A stretch of 64,000 nt of DNA from assembly GCF_000716435.1 (NCBI RefSeq), contig NZ_JNWO01000017.1, positions 62,001 to 126,000 on the forward strand, read 5' to 3'. The position numbers and the translations under genes are program-made. The notes beneath the pieces were generated by a model. It was given only the letters and a program-made list of their open reading frames with translations. It had not been told where the DNA came from and ran no database searches. Shown in pieces: positions 17,620 through 26,853 of the stretch. Each line of letters begins with the position of its first letter. Positions within the stretch are counted from its first letter, which is position 1. The DNA is from Streptomyces xylophagus. GTDB lineage: Bacteria > Actinomycetota > Actinomycetes > Streptomycetales > Streptomycetaceae.

Positions 17620-19895
17620 TGGCATCGCACAACCGCCGCCCCAGGGCCACGCACCCGGCCCCGGGCGGCCGTCACGGCACAACTCCGGCTGCGGCGAACG
17701 GAGTTGGGCCCAGCACCTCGCATGGATCCCGCGCCTCGCGCGTTCCCCGGCGTCGTCGGCTGTCGATGCGGTTCCTGCTGCCGATGCTGCTCCTCGTCGC
17801 GCTGCTGGCGATGCTGATGCTGCGCGGCTATGTGCACAGCGAGATCCTCGCCGACCACCGCATCCGGCCCGAGGCCGCGACGAACAAGGTGCCGGACAAG
17901 ATCCTCGACGGCGGCCCGGTCATCGACACCCGCAGCGGCCGTACGGCCAGCCTGGACGTGCCGGACCACCACATCGTGCTGACGTTCGACGACGGCCCCG
18001 ACCCGACCTGGACGCCCAAGGTCCTGGACGTGCTCAAGAAGCACCACGCGCACGCCGTCTTCTTCGTCACCGGCACGATGACCTCGCGCTACCCGGGCCT
18101 GGTCAAACGCATCGTGGACGAGGGCAACGAGGTCGGCGTGCACACCTTCAGCCACCCCGACCTCTCCTTCCAGTCCAAGAAGCGGATCGACTGGGAGCTG
18201 TCGCAGACCCAGCTCGCGATCACCGGCGCGGCCGGCATCCGGACGTCGCTGTTCCGGCCGCCGTACTCGTCCTCCGCCGACGCGATGGACAACCTGTCCT
18301 GGCCGGTGACCGAGTACATCGGCAAGCGCGGCTACCTCACCGCCGTCAACAACACGGACAGCGAGGACTGGCAGAAGCCCGGCGTCGCGAAGATCATCAG
18401 CAACGCCACCCCGCACGGCGGCAAGGGCGCGATCGTCCTGATGCACGACTCCGGCGGCGACCGCCACCAGACCGTGCAGGCGCTCGACAGGTTCGTGCCG
18501 GAGATGCAGGCCAAGGGCTACACGTTCGACAACCTCACCGAGGCCCTCGGCGCGCCCAGCGCGCTCACCCCGGTGACCGGCGTCGACCTCTGGAAGGGCA
18601 AGGCGTGGATCTTCCTGGTCCAGGCCTCGGACAGCGTCACGGACGTCCTGGTGGTCGGCCTGGCGATCACCGGCTCCCTCGTCATCGCCCGCTTCGCGCT
18701 GATGCTCCTGCTCTCCGGCATCCACGCCCGCCGGGTGCGCCGCAAGGACTTCGCCTGGGGCCCGCCGGTCACCGAGCCGGTCACGGTCCTCGTCCCGGCG
18801 TACAACGAGGCCAAGTGCATTGAGAACACGGTCCGTTCACTCATGGCGAGCGAACACCCCGTCGAGGTGATCGTCGTCGACGACGGCTCGGCCGACGGCA
18901 CGGCGAGAATCGTCGAGGCGATGGCCCTGCCCAACGTCCGCGTCGTACGCCAGCTCAACGCGGGCAAACCGGCCGCCCTCAACCGCGGCCTGGCGAACGC
19001 CAGTCACGACCTCGTCGTCATGATGGACGGCGACACGGTCTTCGAACCGGCCACCGTACGGGAGTTGGTCCAGCCCTTCGGCGACCCGCGCGTCGGCGCC
19101 GTCGCCGGCAACGCCAAGGTCGGCAACCGCGACTCCCTCATCGGCGCCTGGCAGCACATCGAGTACGTGATGGGCTTCAACCTCGACCGCCGTATGTACG
19201 ACATCCTCCGCTGCATGCCGACGATCCCGGGCGCCGTGGGGGCCTTCAGGAGAAGCGCGCTGGAGCGGGTCGGCGGCATGAGCGACGACACCCTCGCCGA
19301 GGACACCGACATCACGATGGCGATGCACAGGGACGGCTGGCGGGTGGTGTACGCCGAGAAGGCCCGCGCTTGGACGGAAGCTCCGGAGACGGTCCAACAA
19401 CTCTGGTCGCAGCGCTACCGCTGGTCCTACGGCACGATGCAGGCGATCTGGAAACACCGGGGCGCCGTGCTGGACCGGGGCCCGTCCGGCCGCTTCGGCC
19501 GCGTCGGCCTCCCGTGGGTGGCCCTGTTCATGGTGGTCGCCCCGATCCTGGCCCCCCTGATCGACGTCTTCCTCCTCTACGGCCTGGTGTTCGGCCCCAC
19601 CGAGAAGACACTCCTCGCCTGGCTGGGCGTCCTCGCGATCCAGGCGTTCTGCGCGGCGTACGCCTTCCGCCTCGATCGCGAACGCATGACCCACCTCGTC
19701 TCGCTGCCCCTGCAGCAGATCCTCTACCGCCAACTCATGTACGTCGTGCTGCTCCAGTCCTGGATCACGGCACTCACCGGAGGCCGCCTGCGCTGGCAGA
19801 AGCTGCGGCGCACGGGGGTCGTGGAAGCGGCGCCCGGCGGTCCGGTGCCGACCCAGCGAAGCCGTAGTGGCAGTGATCGGAGGCCGGTGGCATGA
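17619..19895 (+). CDS. Fused polysaccharide deacetylase (CE4) and GT2 glycosyltransferase, PNAG-type synthase
   Basis: 758 residues. A basic tail and one membrane helix (about 50-70) precede a NodB deacetylase domain with TFDDGPDPTWT and the metal motif HTFSH. After two more hydrophobic segments comes a processive GT2 domain with PAYNE, VDDGSADGT, MDGDT, EDTDI and QRYRW, then C-terminal membrane helices. Synthase and deacetylase in one polypeptide suggests a partly deacetylated beta-1,6-GlcNAc polymer. From memory this resembles Streptomyces mat loci, which are needed for hyphal aggregation. It overlaps the acyltransferase gene by four bases. Confidence 0.88.
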   Translation: MASHNRRPRATHPAPGGRHGTTPAAANGVGPSTSHGSRASRVPRRRRLSMRFLLPMLLLVALLAMLMLRGYVHSEILADHRIRPEAATNKVPDKILDGGPVIDTRSGRTASLDVPDHHIVLTFDDGPDPTWTPKVLDVLKKHHAHAVFFVTGTMTSRYPGLVKRIVDEGNEVGVHTFSHPDLSFQSKKRIDWELSQTQLAITGAAGIRTSLFRPPYSSSADAMDNLSWPVTEYIGKRGYLTAVNNTDSEDWQKPGVAKIISNATPHGGKGAIVLMHDSGGDRHQTVQALDRFVPEMQAKGYTFDNLTEALGAPSALTPVTGVDLWKGKAWIFLVQASDSVTDVLVVGLAITGSLVIARFALMLLLSGIHARRVRRKDFAWGPPVTEPVTVLVPAYNEAKCIENTVRSLMASEHPVEVIVVDDGSADGTARIVEAMALPNVRVVRQLNAGKPAALNRGLANASHDLVVMMDGDTVFEPATVRELVQPFGDPRVGAVAGNAKVGNRDSLIGAWQHIEYVMGFNLDRRMYDILRCMPTIPGAVGAFRRSALERVGGMSDDTLAEDTDITMAMHRDGWRVVYAEKARAWTEAPETVQQLWSQRYRWSYGTMQAIWKHRGAVLDRGPSGRFGRVGLPWVALFMVVAPILAPLIDVFLLYGLVFGPTEKTLLAWLGVLAIQAFCAAYAFRLDRERMTHLVSLPLQQILYRQLMYVVLLQSWITALTGGRLRWQKLRRTGVVEAAPGGPVPTQRSRSGSDRRPVA

Positions 19896-21193
19896 CGCAC
19901 GGATACACGACCGGGGCGGGTACGAATCCGGAGCCGGAGCCCGACCTCGAATCGACACCGGTCTACGGAATTCCCCAACAGCGGCAGCAGGAACCGCAGT
20001 TGGCACCGGAACCGGAGTCGGCACCGGAACCGAAGAAGGCGAAAGGCGGCGGCCGGGACCGCTACCTCGACCTCCTCCGCTCGATCGCCCTCGTCCGGGT
20101 GGTCATCTACCACCTCTTCGGCTGGGCCTGGCTGTCGGTCCTGTTCCCTTCCATGGGCGTGATGTTCGCGCTGGCGGGTTCGCTGATGGCCCGCTCGCTG
20201 AACCGTCCGGCGCTGGGTGTGATCAGGGGTCGGCTACGACGACTGCTGCCCCCGCTCTGGGCGTTCAGCGCGGTCGTGCTGGTGATGATGTTCGCGAGCG
20301 GCTGGAATCTGCTCAAGGACCCTGATCTGGGCGGCACTTGGTGGGGCGCGGCGAAGGTGTTCGACTACGTCGTGCCGATCGGTGCGCCGCCGTACCCCGA
20401 GCATCTCGGTTCGGATTCCGGCCTGTTGGAGAGCACGTGGGCGGAGCAGGCGGCGGGTCCGTTGTGGTACCTGCGGGCGTATCTGTGGTTCGTGATCGCG
20501 TCACCGCTGTTGCTGTGGGCGTTCCGGAGGGTCCCGTGGGCGACGCTGCTGGCGCCTCTGGCATTGACGGCGGTCGTAGGCACAGGTCTTGTGACGATCC
20601 CCGGTGAGACGGGCAACGCGGTGTCGGACTTCGCGGTGTACGGCGGCTGTTGGGTCCTGGGCTTCGCGCACCACGAGGGGGTACTGAAGAAGGTCCCGCG
20701 TTACCTCGCGGTGTCCGGCGCGGCCCTGATCATGGCCTTCGGCCTGTGGTGGGCCTCGGGTCATCTCGGCCCGGACGGCTGGGACTTGAACGACATCCCG
20801 CTGGCCCAGGCGACCTGGTCCTTCGGCATCGTGGTGATCCTGCTCCAGTACGCACCGTCCTGGCAGCAGTTGCCGGGCAGGCTGGCCCGCTGGGACAAGC
20901 TGGTGACCCTCTCCAACAACCGTGCCGTGACGATCTACTTGTGGCACAACCTCCTCATCATGGCCACGGTCCCGATCATCGACCAGCTGTACAACCTCCC
21001 CTTCATGGAGAGCGACAGCGCGACCGCCCTCCTCGACAAGGCGGACACGTTCCTGATGTTCCTGCTGATCTGGCCGCTCATCGCGGTGGCGATCCTGGCG
21101 TTCGGATGGATCGAGGACATTGCCGCGAAGCGGGGGCCGAGGTTGTGGCCCAACGGGGTCAGTGGTGGGGGGAGTCGGCGGAAGGGGATGTGA
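19892..21193 (+). CDS. Acyltransferase 3 family membrane protein
   Basis: 433 residues. An acidic, Gln/Pro-rich tail of about 55 residues is followed by the acyltransferase-3 signature (RDRYLDLLRSIALVRVVIYH) and roughly ten membrane segments. The ATG overlaps the synthase stop (ATGA). Such enzymes acylate sugars at the membrane, so it likely modifies the polymer made by the upstream fusion. Its 3' end overlaps a convergent gene by 35 bp. Confidence 0.88.
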   Translation: MTHGYTTGAGTNPEPEPDLESTPVYGIPQQRQQEPQLAPEPESAPEPKKAKGGGRDRYLDLLRSIALVRVVIYHLFGWAWLSVLFPSMGVMFALAGSLMARSLNRPALGVIRGRLRRLLPPLWAFSAVVLVMMFASGWNLLKDPDLGGTWWGAAKVFDYVVPIGAPPYPEHLGSDSGLLESTWAEQAAGPLWYLRAYLWFVIASPLLLWAFRRVPWATLLAPLALTAVVGTGLVTIPGETGNAVSDFAVYGGCWVLGFAHHEGVLKKVPRYLAVSGAALIMAFGLWWASGHLGPDGWDLNDIPLAQATWSFGIVVILLQYAPSWQQLPGRLARWDKLVTLSNNRAVTIYLWHNLLIMATVPIIDQLYNLPFMESDSATALLDKADTFLMFLLIWPLIAVAILAFGWIEDIAAKRGPRLWPNGVSGGGSRRKGM

Positions 21194-21827
21194 GAACGGG
21201 GACGCGTCGTCGGCGCAGGAGCAGGCCTGCGGGCCGCCACAGGGCGAAGGCCAGGCCGAGGCCGAGGGGGATCTGCAGGAACTGCTGGATCACCGGAGGC
21301 CCGGGCCTGTCCCCCCGTTTGAGCTGGGCACTGCCCTGCGGGTCGACGGTCACCGTGTAAGTGCCGCCTACCACCCACTTCCAGCCCATGAGCCCGTTCT
21401 CCTCGAACGGAGCCAGCGGCGGGCCGTCGAGGACGGTGACCGTGTAGCGGTGAACGCCCGGATCCATGCCGTCACCGGCGGACCACTGAATCTGTCGGAC
21501 CCTGACGTGTTCGGTACGCCCGTGCTGGTGCAGCGCCTGCTGATCCAGCTCCAGGCTCTGCAGGAACAGCACCCCGAAAAGGCACACCGCACACAGCAGC
21601 CACCGGATGTCCAAGTACCAGCACGTGCACAGGAGTACGCAGCCGAGGAGGATCGCCAGCGCGCACAACGCGTCGATCCACTGGGCATGCGCGACGAAGG
21701 CCGTGCGCACGATCAAACGCACGATCGCCCACAGCGCCAACGCCGTGCCGGTGCTTGCGGCGCCCACCAGCACCCGCCAAGCCACGCCTGTCCGCCCTGT
21801 ACCTGCTTCCTCCGCGCTCACCCTCAC
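21159..21827 (-). CDS. Hypothetical membrane protein
   Basis: 222 residues with about three hydrophobic segments in the first 85 residues, a soluble region rich in beta-type sequence (HRYTVTVLDGPPL, GGTYTVTVDPQG), and a final hydrophobic segment before a basic tail. It resembles DUF3592-like membrane proteins in layout only. It is convergent with the acyltransferase gene, with a 35-bp overlap. Function unknown. Confidence 0.65.
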   Translation of the reverse strand: MRVSAEEAGTGRTGVAWRVLVGAASTGTALALWAIVRLIVRTAFVAHAQWIDALCALAILLGCVLLCTCWYLDIRWLLCAVCLFGVLFLQSLELDQQALHQHGRTEHVRVRQIQWSAGDGMDPGVHRYTVTVLDGPPLAPFEENGLMGWKWVVGGTYTVTVDPQGSAQLKRGDRPGPPVIQQFLQIPLGLGLAFALWRPAGLLLRRRRVPVLTSPSADSPHH

Positions 21828-21973
21828 CCCTGCTCTCGACGAAACCGCCGGCCTGATGGTGCACGCGTTCCAATGTATGGATTGTTGAACGATCCTTCAA
21901 TAGAATGGCTCAACATCCCCTCGTCTGCTTCGCGGACGCGGAACGGCGGCAACCAACCGGAGGGCTGCAGGAG

Positions 21974-22615
21974 ATGAGCTGGTATCAGTTCGAACAGGTC
22001 GACGACCTCGGGCGGATCCTGTTCTGCGACGACCCCGCGCTGCAGCTCGAGTGCGTGCTGGGGGGCCTGAAGACCGCGGAAGGCACAGTCACCTTCCATC
22101 CCGCACAGACACCCCGCATGCCCACCGCCCTCTTCGAGTTCAGGCGTGCCCGGGGCGTGGGCTACTTCGGGTACGTCGTGCCGAACGGAGCCTCGCTCGA
22201 CGAGACACCCGAGGAACCGCAGCTCGAAGGCGCCATCCTGTTCGGCATGAGGCGCCTACCGCCCGACGTCTACTGCGACCTGCCCTTGATCCCCGGATGG
22301 GAGCTGCACGAGATACCCGATGAACAGCCAAAACTGGCGCAGCGCTACGGATACACCTACTCCCGGCTGGAACTGCGGACGCCCGACGGTGAGATCTACT
22401 CCCGGACCTGGGTCCCGCACGACCCCGAGTGGACGGCCGCCGCCCGGCGTCACGGCTACGTCGTGTGCCTGTGCGGCGTGGAACTGGGGATCCGCGGGGT
22501 GTACGCGATGACCGACGCCCAGCACACCCCGGCCATGCGCCACGAGTCCTTCCGCCGCGGATGCGCGCTGGGCCTGAACATCGGTGGACTGGTCACCTAC
22601 GTCGACCACCGCTGA
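21974..22615 (+). CDS. Hypothetical soluble protein
   Basis: About 213 residues from the ATG at 21974, which has GGAGG about ten bases upstream; an ATG at 21905 would add 23 residues. No membrane segment or catalytic motif is recognised. The sequence is acidic with many aromatic residues (MSWYQFEQVDDLGRILFCDD) and a CLCGVELG stretch near the C-terminus. The preceding 77 bases (21828-21904) are visibly AT-richer than the neighbourhood. Confidence 0.6.
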   Translation: MSWYQFEQVDDLGRILFCDDPALQLECVLGGLKTAEGTVTFHPAQTPRMPTALFEFRRARGVGYFGYVVPNGASLDETPEEPQLEGAILFGMRRLPPDVYCDLPLIPGWELHEIPDEQPKLAQRYGYTYSRLELRTPDGEIYSRTWVPHDPEWTAAARRHGYVVCLCGVELGIRGVYAMTDAQHTPAMRHESFRRGCALGLNIGGLVTYVDHR

Positions 22616-23050
22616 CGCGCAACACCGGGCCGGCACGCTTCGAGTACGAGCCGGGCCGCGACGCGGCGTCCGAGCGCGCCCTGCGGACGAGGTGAGGTCG
22701 ACGTGCTGAAATCCCGGCTGTGAGGCTGTGCGGGCTCGGCTGCTACGAGTGCGTTCTGACGCATCGAGCGGGCCATCTCCTCTCAGCCCGGGAGAAGTCC
22801 AGCAGGTCTGCGGCCCGCAGCCGTCGCCGGCAGGTCATCCCCGAGCCGAAGCCCAGCTCCTGGGGCCCCGTCATTCCCGGAGACGCACAAGCCGCCTTTT
22901 GTCAGGAGTCGTAAGTGGACTTCCGCCAGGGGCGGTTGGGCAAGGTCGGGCTCCTCAATGCGGGGATTTGAGGGTGCGTATCAGGTGCCGTAGGCGTTCG
23001 GTTGTCGTCGTCAGGATGACTTCCGGGGTCGGTGGGTCCGGGTGGGTCCG
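22616..23050. other. 435-bp intergenic region with a possible gene remnant
   Basis: No complete gene is convincing. On the minus strand, in a frame ending at the TGA at about 22970, the sequence reads PEVILTTTTERLRHLIRTL before the stop, which looks like a genuine protein C-terminus rather than noise. It has no start in that frame and abuts the stop of the next gene, so it may be a decayed remnant. Nothing else is evident. Confidence 0.35.
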
Positions 23051-23725
23051 TCAACCGCGCACCGTCAGGTACAGGCCGATACCGGCACAGAGCACCGCGC
23101 CGACCGCCAACGGATCAGCAACGACCGACCAGTTGAAGTACCGCCGAAGCCCGGCGGGACCCGGCACCAGCCCGGCTTCCGACTCGGCCCGCACATGAGC
23201 CCGCATGGCGTCGTCGCAGACCCTGGAGAAGTCGTAGTACAGGTCCCAGAACGAACCGTCGAACAACGCGAAGTCGATGTTCTCCCCGCCGTGGGTCTCC
23301 AGGGCAAGATGGCCTCGCCACGTGTCGCGGTGCAGCCTCTTCACCTCCGAGCAGGGGACCACCACGTGCCGCCACATACCGATGCGCACGATCTCGCCCG
23401 GCCGGAGCACCACCCTGATCAGCGAGCCCCGCCACAGGAACGACGCCATTGCCAGCGCCATGGCACACATCACGGCACGGTCCCGTGCCAGGCCCACCGC
23501 GTCCAACTGGACCTCCAAGGCGAAACCGACGGCGCCACAGGCCAGCCCCCTGAGGATGCCGACACGCAGCCAGCGCACCAGTTTGATCTCTCCGCGCCGG
23601 TTCGGCCGGTAACCCCGTACCCGCTGGACGATCGGGGTTCCGGGCCCGTACCAGTCACGCAACCCCGACTGCCACAGCCCTGACGTCACGTGCGTGACGT
23701 TACCGCGACCCATTCCCTCCGACAC
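23051..23725 (-). CDS. Hypothetical membrane protein with PH-like middle domain
   Basis: 224 residues. Two hydrophobic segments (about residues 55-95) are followed by a stretch with bacterial PH-domain character (VVLRPGEIVRIGMWRHVVVPCSEV), an acidic helical part, and a final membrane segment (VVADPLAVGAVLCAGIGLYL). No catalytic residues are recognised. ATGs at residues 1 and 5 are both possible. It stands alone between unrelated genes. Confidence 0.6.
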   Translation of the reverse strand: MSEGMGRGNVTHVTSGLWQSGLRDWYGPGTPIVQRVRGYRPNRRGEIKLVRWLRVGILRGLACGAVGFALEVQLDAVGLARDRAVMCAMALAMASFLWRGSLIRVVLRPGEIVRIGMWRHVVVPCSEVKRLHRDTWRGHLALETHGGENIDFALFDGSFWDLYYDFSRVCDDAMRAHVRAESEAGLVPGPAGLRRYFNWSVVADPLAVGAVLCAGIGLYLTVRG

Positions 23726-23906
23726 CGAGAGTCCCCGCGCCGACCGGGTTCCACCTCACCGCGCCCATCCCCGGCTCGTGAGAGCAACGTTCCCTTCCAG
23801 TCACTCACAGCCACAGCACCGAAACGCGCCCTCCCTACCTTCGGGACTCATCACCGCTCGTTACCCCATAACGACACCCTGAGCCCCGGACCACCGTGGA
23901 GGCGTC

Positions 23907-25298
23907 ATGACAGCCCCAGTCCCAGCCCCCGCCACCGACCCCGCTCCCGCCCCTGGCAAATGGATCGAGCACTGGGATCCCGAGGACGAGACCTTCTGGC
24001 GGGAGACCGGTGAGAAGGTCGCCCGGCGCAATCTCGTATTCTCCGTGCTCTCCGAGCACATCGGCTTCTCGATCTGGACCCTGTGGTCCGTCCTGGTGCT
24101 CTTCATGGGCCCGGAGTACGGGCTGACGCCGGCCGACAAGTTCCTGCTGACGTCGATGGTCACGCTCGTCGGCGCGGTCGTCCGGGTGCCGTACACCTTC
24201 GCGGTCGCGGTCTTCGGCGGGCGGAACTGGACGATCGTCTCCGCGAGTCTGCTGCTCATCCCGACCATCGCCGCCTTCGTGGTGATGAAGCCGGGGACGT
24301 CCTTCGACACCTTCCTCTGGATCGGCCTGCTGGCCGGTATCGGCGGCGGCAACTTCGCCTCCTCCATGACCAACATCAACGCCTTCTTCCCCTTGAGGAA
24401 GAAGGGGTGGGCGCTCGGGCTCAACGCCGGGGGCGGCAACATCGGGGTTCCTGTGATCCAGTTGATCGCCCTCGCGATCATCGGGGCCAGCGGCGGGCCG
24501 CGCGTGCTGCTCGGGATCTACATCCCGCTGATCCTGATCGCCGCCACCCTCGCCGCCCTCTTCATGGACAACCTCACCTCCGTGAAGAACGACACCGGCG
24601 CCGCCAAGGACGCCGCGCGCGACTGGCACACGTGGATCATGGCGTTCCTGTACATCGGCACGTTCGGGTCGTTCATCGGGTACGCGTTCGCGTTCGGGCA
24701 GGTGCTTCAGGTCCAGTTCGGCCGTACGCCGCTGCAGGCCGCGTACCTCACCTTCATCGGCCCGCTGCTCGGCTCGCTCATCCGTCCGGTGGGCGGCTGG
24801 CTCGCCGACCGCTACGGCGGCGCGAAGATCACCCTGTGGAACTTCGTCGCCATGGCCGCCGCGACCGCGATCCTGGTCGTCGCCAGCATGCAGAAGTCCC
24901 TGCCGCTGTTCGTCACCGTCTTCATCGTCCTGTTCGTGCTCAGCGGGCTCGGCAACGGGTCGACGTACAAGATGATCCCCGGAATCTTCCAGACCAAGGC
25001 CCTCGCGAAGGGGCTCGAGGGGGATGAGGCGGCTGCCTACGGGCGGCGGCTGTCCGGGGCCTCCATGGGGCTCATCGGGGCCGTGGGCGCGCTCGGCGGG
25101 GTCGGCATCAACCTCGCCTTCCGCCAGTCGTTCCTCTCCTACGGCTCCGGGACCGGCGCGTTCGTCGCCTTCCTCGCCTTCTACGCCCTCTGCTTCGGGG
25201 TCACCTGGGCCGTATACCTTCGCCGCCCGACCGCCCAGGCGCAGGCCAAAGCTTCCGCATCGAAGGCGAAGTCGCAGCTCAGCTATGCCGAGGTGTGA
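23907..25298 (+). CDS. narK: NarK-type nitrate/nitrite MFS transporter
   Basis: 463 residues with twelve predicted membrane segments. Both nitrate signature motifs are present (GLLAGIGGGNFASSMTN and GNGSTYKMIPGIF), as is the motif-A-like GGWLADRYGG. It imports nitrate and/or exports nitrite. It is followed by the HemD/OmpR fusion gene. A hairpin in the intergenic region suggests separate transcription units. Confidence 0.92.
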   Translation: MTAPVPAPATDPAPAPGKWIEHWDPEDETFWRETGEKVARRNLVFSVLSEHIGFSIWTLWSVLVLFMGPEYGLTPADKFLLTSMVTLVGAVVRVPYTFAVAVFGGRNWTIVSASLLLIPTIAAFVVMKPGTSFDTFLWIGLLAGIGGGNFASSMTNINAFFPLRKKGWALGLNAGGGNIGVPVIQLIALAIIGASGGPRVLLGIYIPLILIAATLAALFMDNLTSVKNDTGAAKDAARDWHTWIMAFLYIGTFGSFIGYAFAFGQVLQVQFGRTPLQAAYLTFIGPLLGSLIRPVGGWLADRYGGAKITLWNFVAMAAATAILVVASMQKSLPLFVTVFIVLFVLSGLGNGSTYKMIPGIFQTKALAKGLEGDEAAAYGRRLSGASMGLIGAVGALGGVGINLAFRQSFLSYGSGTGAFVAFLAFYALCFGVTWAVYLRRPTAQAQAKASASKAKSQLSYAEV

Positions 25299-25326
25299 CG
25301 TAACACCGGCGACATGAAGCCGAACC

Positions 25327-25354
25327 GAGCCTGTCACGCACCGTTGACAGGCTC
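25327..25354 (+). terminator. Stem-loop after narK
   Basis: A perfect 10-bp stem (GAGCCTGTCA with TGACAGGCTC) and 8-nt loop lie 28 bp after the narK stop. No long T-run follows, as is common in Streptomyces terminators. Confidence 0.6.
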
Positions 25355-25383
25355 GATCGGCATGTAGGCACCGAGCCCTTCCA

Positions 25384-25419
25384 TGTACGACCGCCTGTAC
25401 GACTGCCTGTACGACTACG
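25384..25419. repeat. Three tandem 12-bp units upstream of hemD
   Basis: TGTACGAC(C/T)GCC repeats at 25384, 25396 and (partial) 25408, ending 15 bp before the hemD ATG. It could be an iterated protein-binding site in the leader. It also codes YDRLYDCLYDY in an alternative frame, which I do not consider a gene. Confidence 0.55.
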
Positions 25420-25434
25420 TTCGGGACGAGAGCC

Positions 25435-26598
25435 ATGCACGAGGACCAACAGCAGCGACCGGAACGCGCGCAGCACGGCCCCCTCTCCGGGTTCACCGTG
25501 GGCGTCACCGCCGCGCGCCGCGCCGACGAGCTGGGGACACTGCTCCAGCGGCGCGGTGCGGCGGTCGTGCACGCGCCCGCGCTGCGCATCGTGCCGCTCG
25601 CCGACGACAGCGAACTGCTCGCCGCGACCAAGGAGTTGATCGACCTGGCGCCCGACGTGGTGGTCGCCACGACCGCGATCGGGTTCCGGGGGTGGGTCGA
25701 GGCCGCCGACGGGTGGGGGCTCGGCGAGGCGCTCCTCGACCGGTTGCGCGGGGTGGAACTGCTCGCGCGCGGGCCCAAGGTGAAGGGCGCGGTGCGGGCC
25801 GCCGGGCTCACCGAGGAGTGGTCGCCGTCGTCCGAATCCATGGCCGAAGTGCTCGAACGGCTCCTGGACGAGGGCGTCGAGGGGCGCCGCGTAGGCATCC
25901 AGCTGCACGGCGAACCGCTGCCCGGGTTCGTGGAGTCGTTGCGGGCGGGGGGCGCGGATGTCGTCGTCGTCCCCGTGTACCGGTGGATGCCGCCCGAGGA
26001 CATCGCCCCGCTGGACCGGCTCCTGGACGCCACGGTCTCGCGCGGCCTGGACGCGCTGACCTTCACCAGCGCACCGGCCGCCGCGTCGCTGCTGTCCCGC
26101 GCCGAGTCCCGCGGCCTGCTGCCCGAACTCCTCGCCGCCCTGCACCACGACGTCCTCCCCGCCTGCGTCGGCCCCGTCACCGCCCTCCCGCTCCAGAACC
26201 ACGGCATCACCACCGTCCAGCCCGAACGCTTCCGCCTCGGCCCCCTCGTCCAACTCCTCTGCCAGGAACTCCCCGGCCGCGCCCGCACGTTGCCCATCGC
26301 GGGGCACCGGGTGGAGATCCGCGGCCACGCGGTCCTCGTCGACGGCACGCTACGACCCGTTCCGCCGGCCGGTATGTCCCTGCTCCGGGCCCTGACCCGG
26401 CGGCCCGGCTGGGTCGTCGCCCGCGCGGAACTCCTCCGGGCGCTTCCCGGCGCCGGGCGCGACGAGCACGCCGTAGAAACGGCAATGGCCCGTCTCCGTA
26501 CGGCACTTGGTTCTCCGAAGCTGATCCAGACGGTGGTGAAGCGGGGGTATCGGTTGGCGTTGGATCCGGCGGCAGACGCGAAGTATTCCGACGAGTGA
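25435..26598 (+). CDS. hemD: Uroporphyrinogen-III synthase fused to an OmpR/PhoB-type DNA-binding domain
   Basis: 387 residues. Residues about 15-265 match HemD, which closes hydroxymethylbilane to uroporphyrinogen III for haem, sirohaem and cobalamin (GFTVGVTAARRADEL, ALTFTSAPAAASLL). Residues about 285-375 form a winged helix of the OmpR C-terminal type (HAVETAMARLRTALG, LIQTVVKRGYRLAL). There is no receiver domain. The neighbouring nitrate/nitrite transporter suggests a link to sirohaem demand for nitrite reductase. From memory the fusion is conserved in Streptomyces as a nitrate-associated regulator. Confidence 0.9.
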   Translation: MHEDQQQRPERAQHGPLSGFTVGVTAARRADELGTLLQRRGAAVVHAPALRIVPLADDSELLAATKELIDLAPDVVVATTAIGFRGWVEAADGWGLGEALLDRLRGVELLARGPKVKGAVRAAGLTEEWSPSSESMAEVLERLLDEGVEGRRVGIQLHGEPLPGFVESLRAGGADVVVVPVYRWMPPEDIAPLDRLLDATVSRGLDALTFTSAPAAASLLSRAESRGLLPELLAALHHDVLPACVGPVTALPLQNHGITTVQPERFRLGPLVQLLCQELPGRARTLPIAGHRVEIRGHAVLVDGTLRPVPPAGMSLLRALTRRPGWVVARAELLRALPGAGRDEHAVETAMARLRTALGSPKLIQTVVKRGYRLALDPAADAKYSDE

Positions 26599-26680
26599 AC
26601 CGGCGTTGGTGCGGGCGTTGCTGGGGGCTGTGCCCCCAGACCCCCCTTCGGCCCTGAAGGGGCCTCGTCCTCAAACGCCG

Positions 26681-26853
26681 GACGGGCTGATTTTTCGCGG
26701 CCTGTGTTGAGAGGTGCCGACGGGCTGGATTGTGTCGGCCTGTGCCGAGAGGCGAGCCGGGACGGGCCGGATCGTGTCGGCCCGCGCCGAAAGGTGAGCC
26801 CGGACGGGCTGGATTGGCCGGCCCGCGTCAAGACGCGAGCCGGGACGGGCTGA
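26681..26853. repeat. Tandem array of ~41-bp degenerate units
   Basis: The core GACGGGC(T/C)(G/A) occurs at 26681, 26719, 26761, 26803 and about 26845, with spacings of 38-42 bp. The first unit is joined to the familiar Streptomyces stretch CTCAAACGCCGGACGGGCTG. The array runs into the 3' end of the convergent DUF1772 gene and supplies its last codons. Confidence 0.75.

Noticed and set aside
23800..23906. GlnR boxes upstream of narK
   Set aside because: CGAAAC and GTTAC fragments are present but not at the expected spacing or order, so I do not claim a site.
25384..25419. CRISPR-like array
   Set aside because: The units are 12 bp, contiguous and without spacers. No cas gene lies in the window.
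25383..26657. 424-codon frame starting MYDRLYDCLYDY upstream of hemD
   Set aside because: After the 12-bp repeat it becomes an Arg-rich shadow of hemD. The hemD frame has the domains.
26681..26853. CRISPR array
   Set aside because: Periodicity is about 41 bp, but similarity extends through the whole unit rather than alternating repeat and unique spacer.
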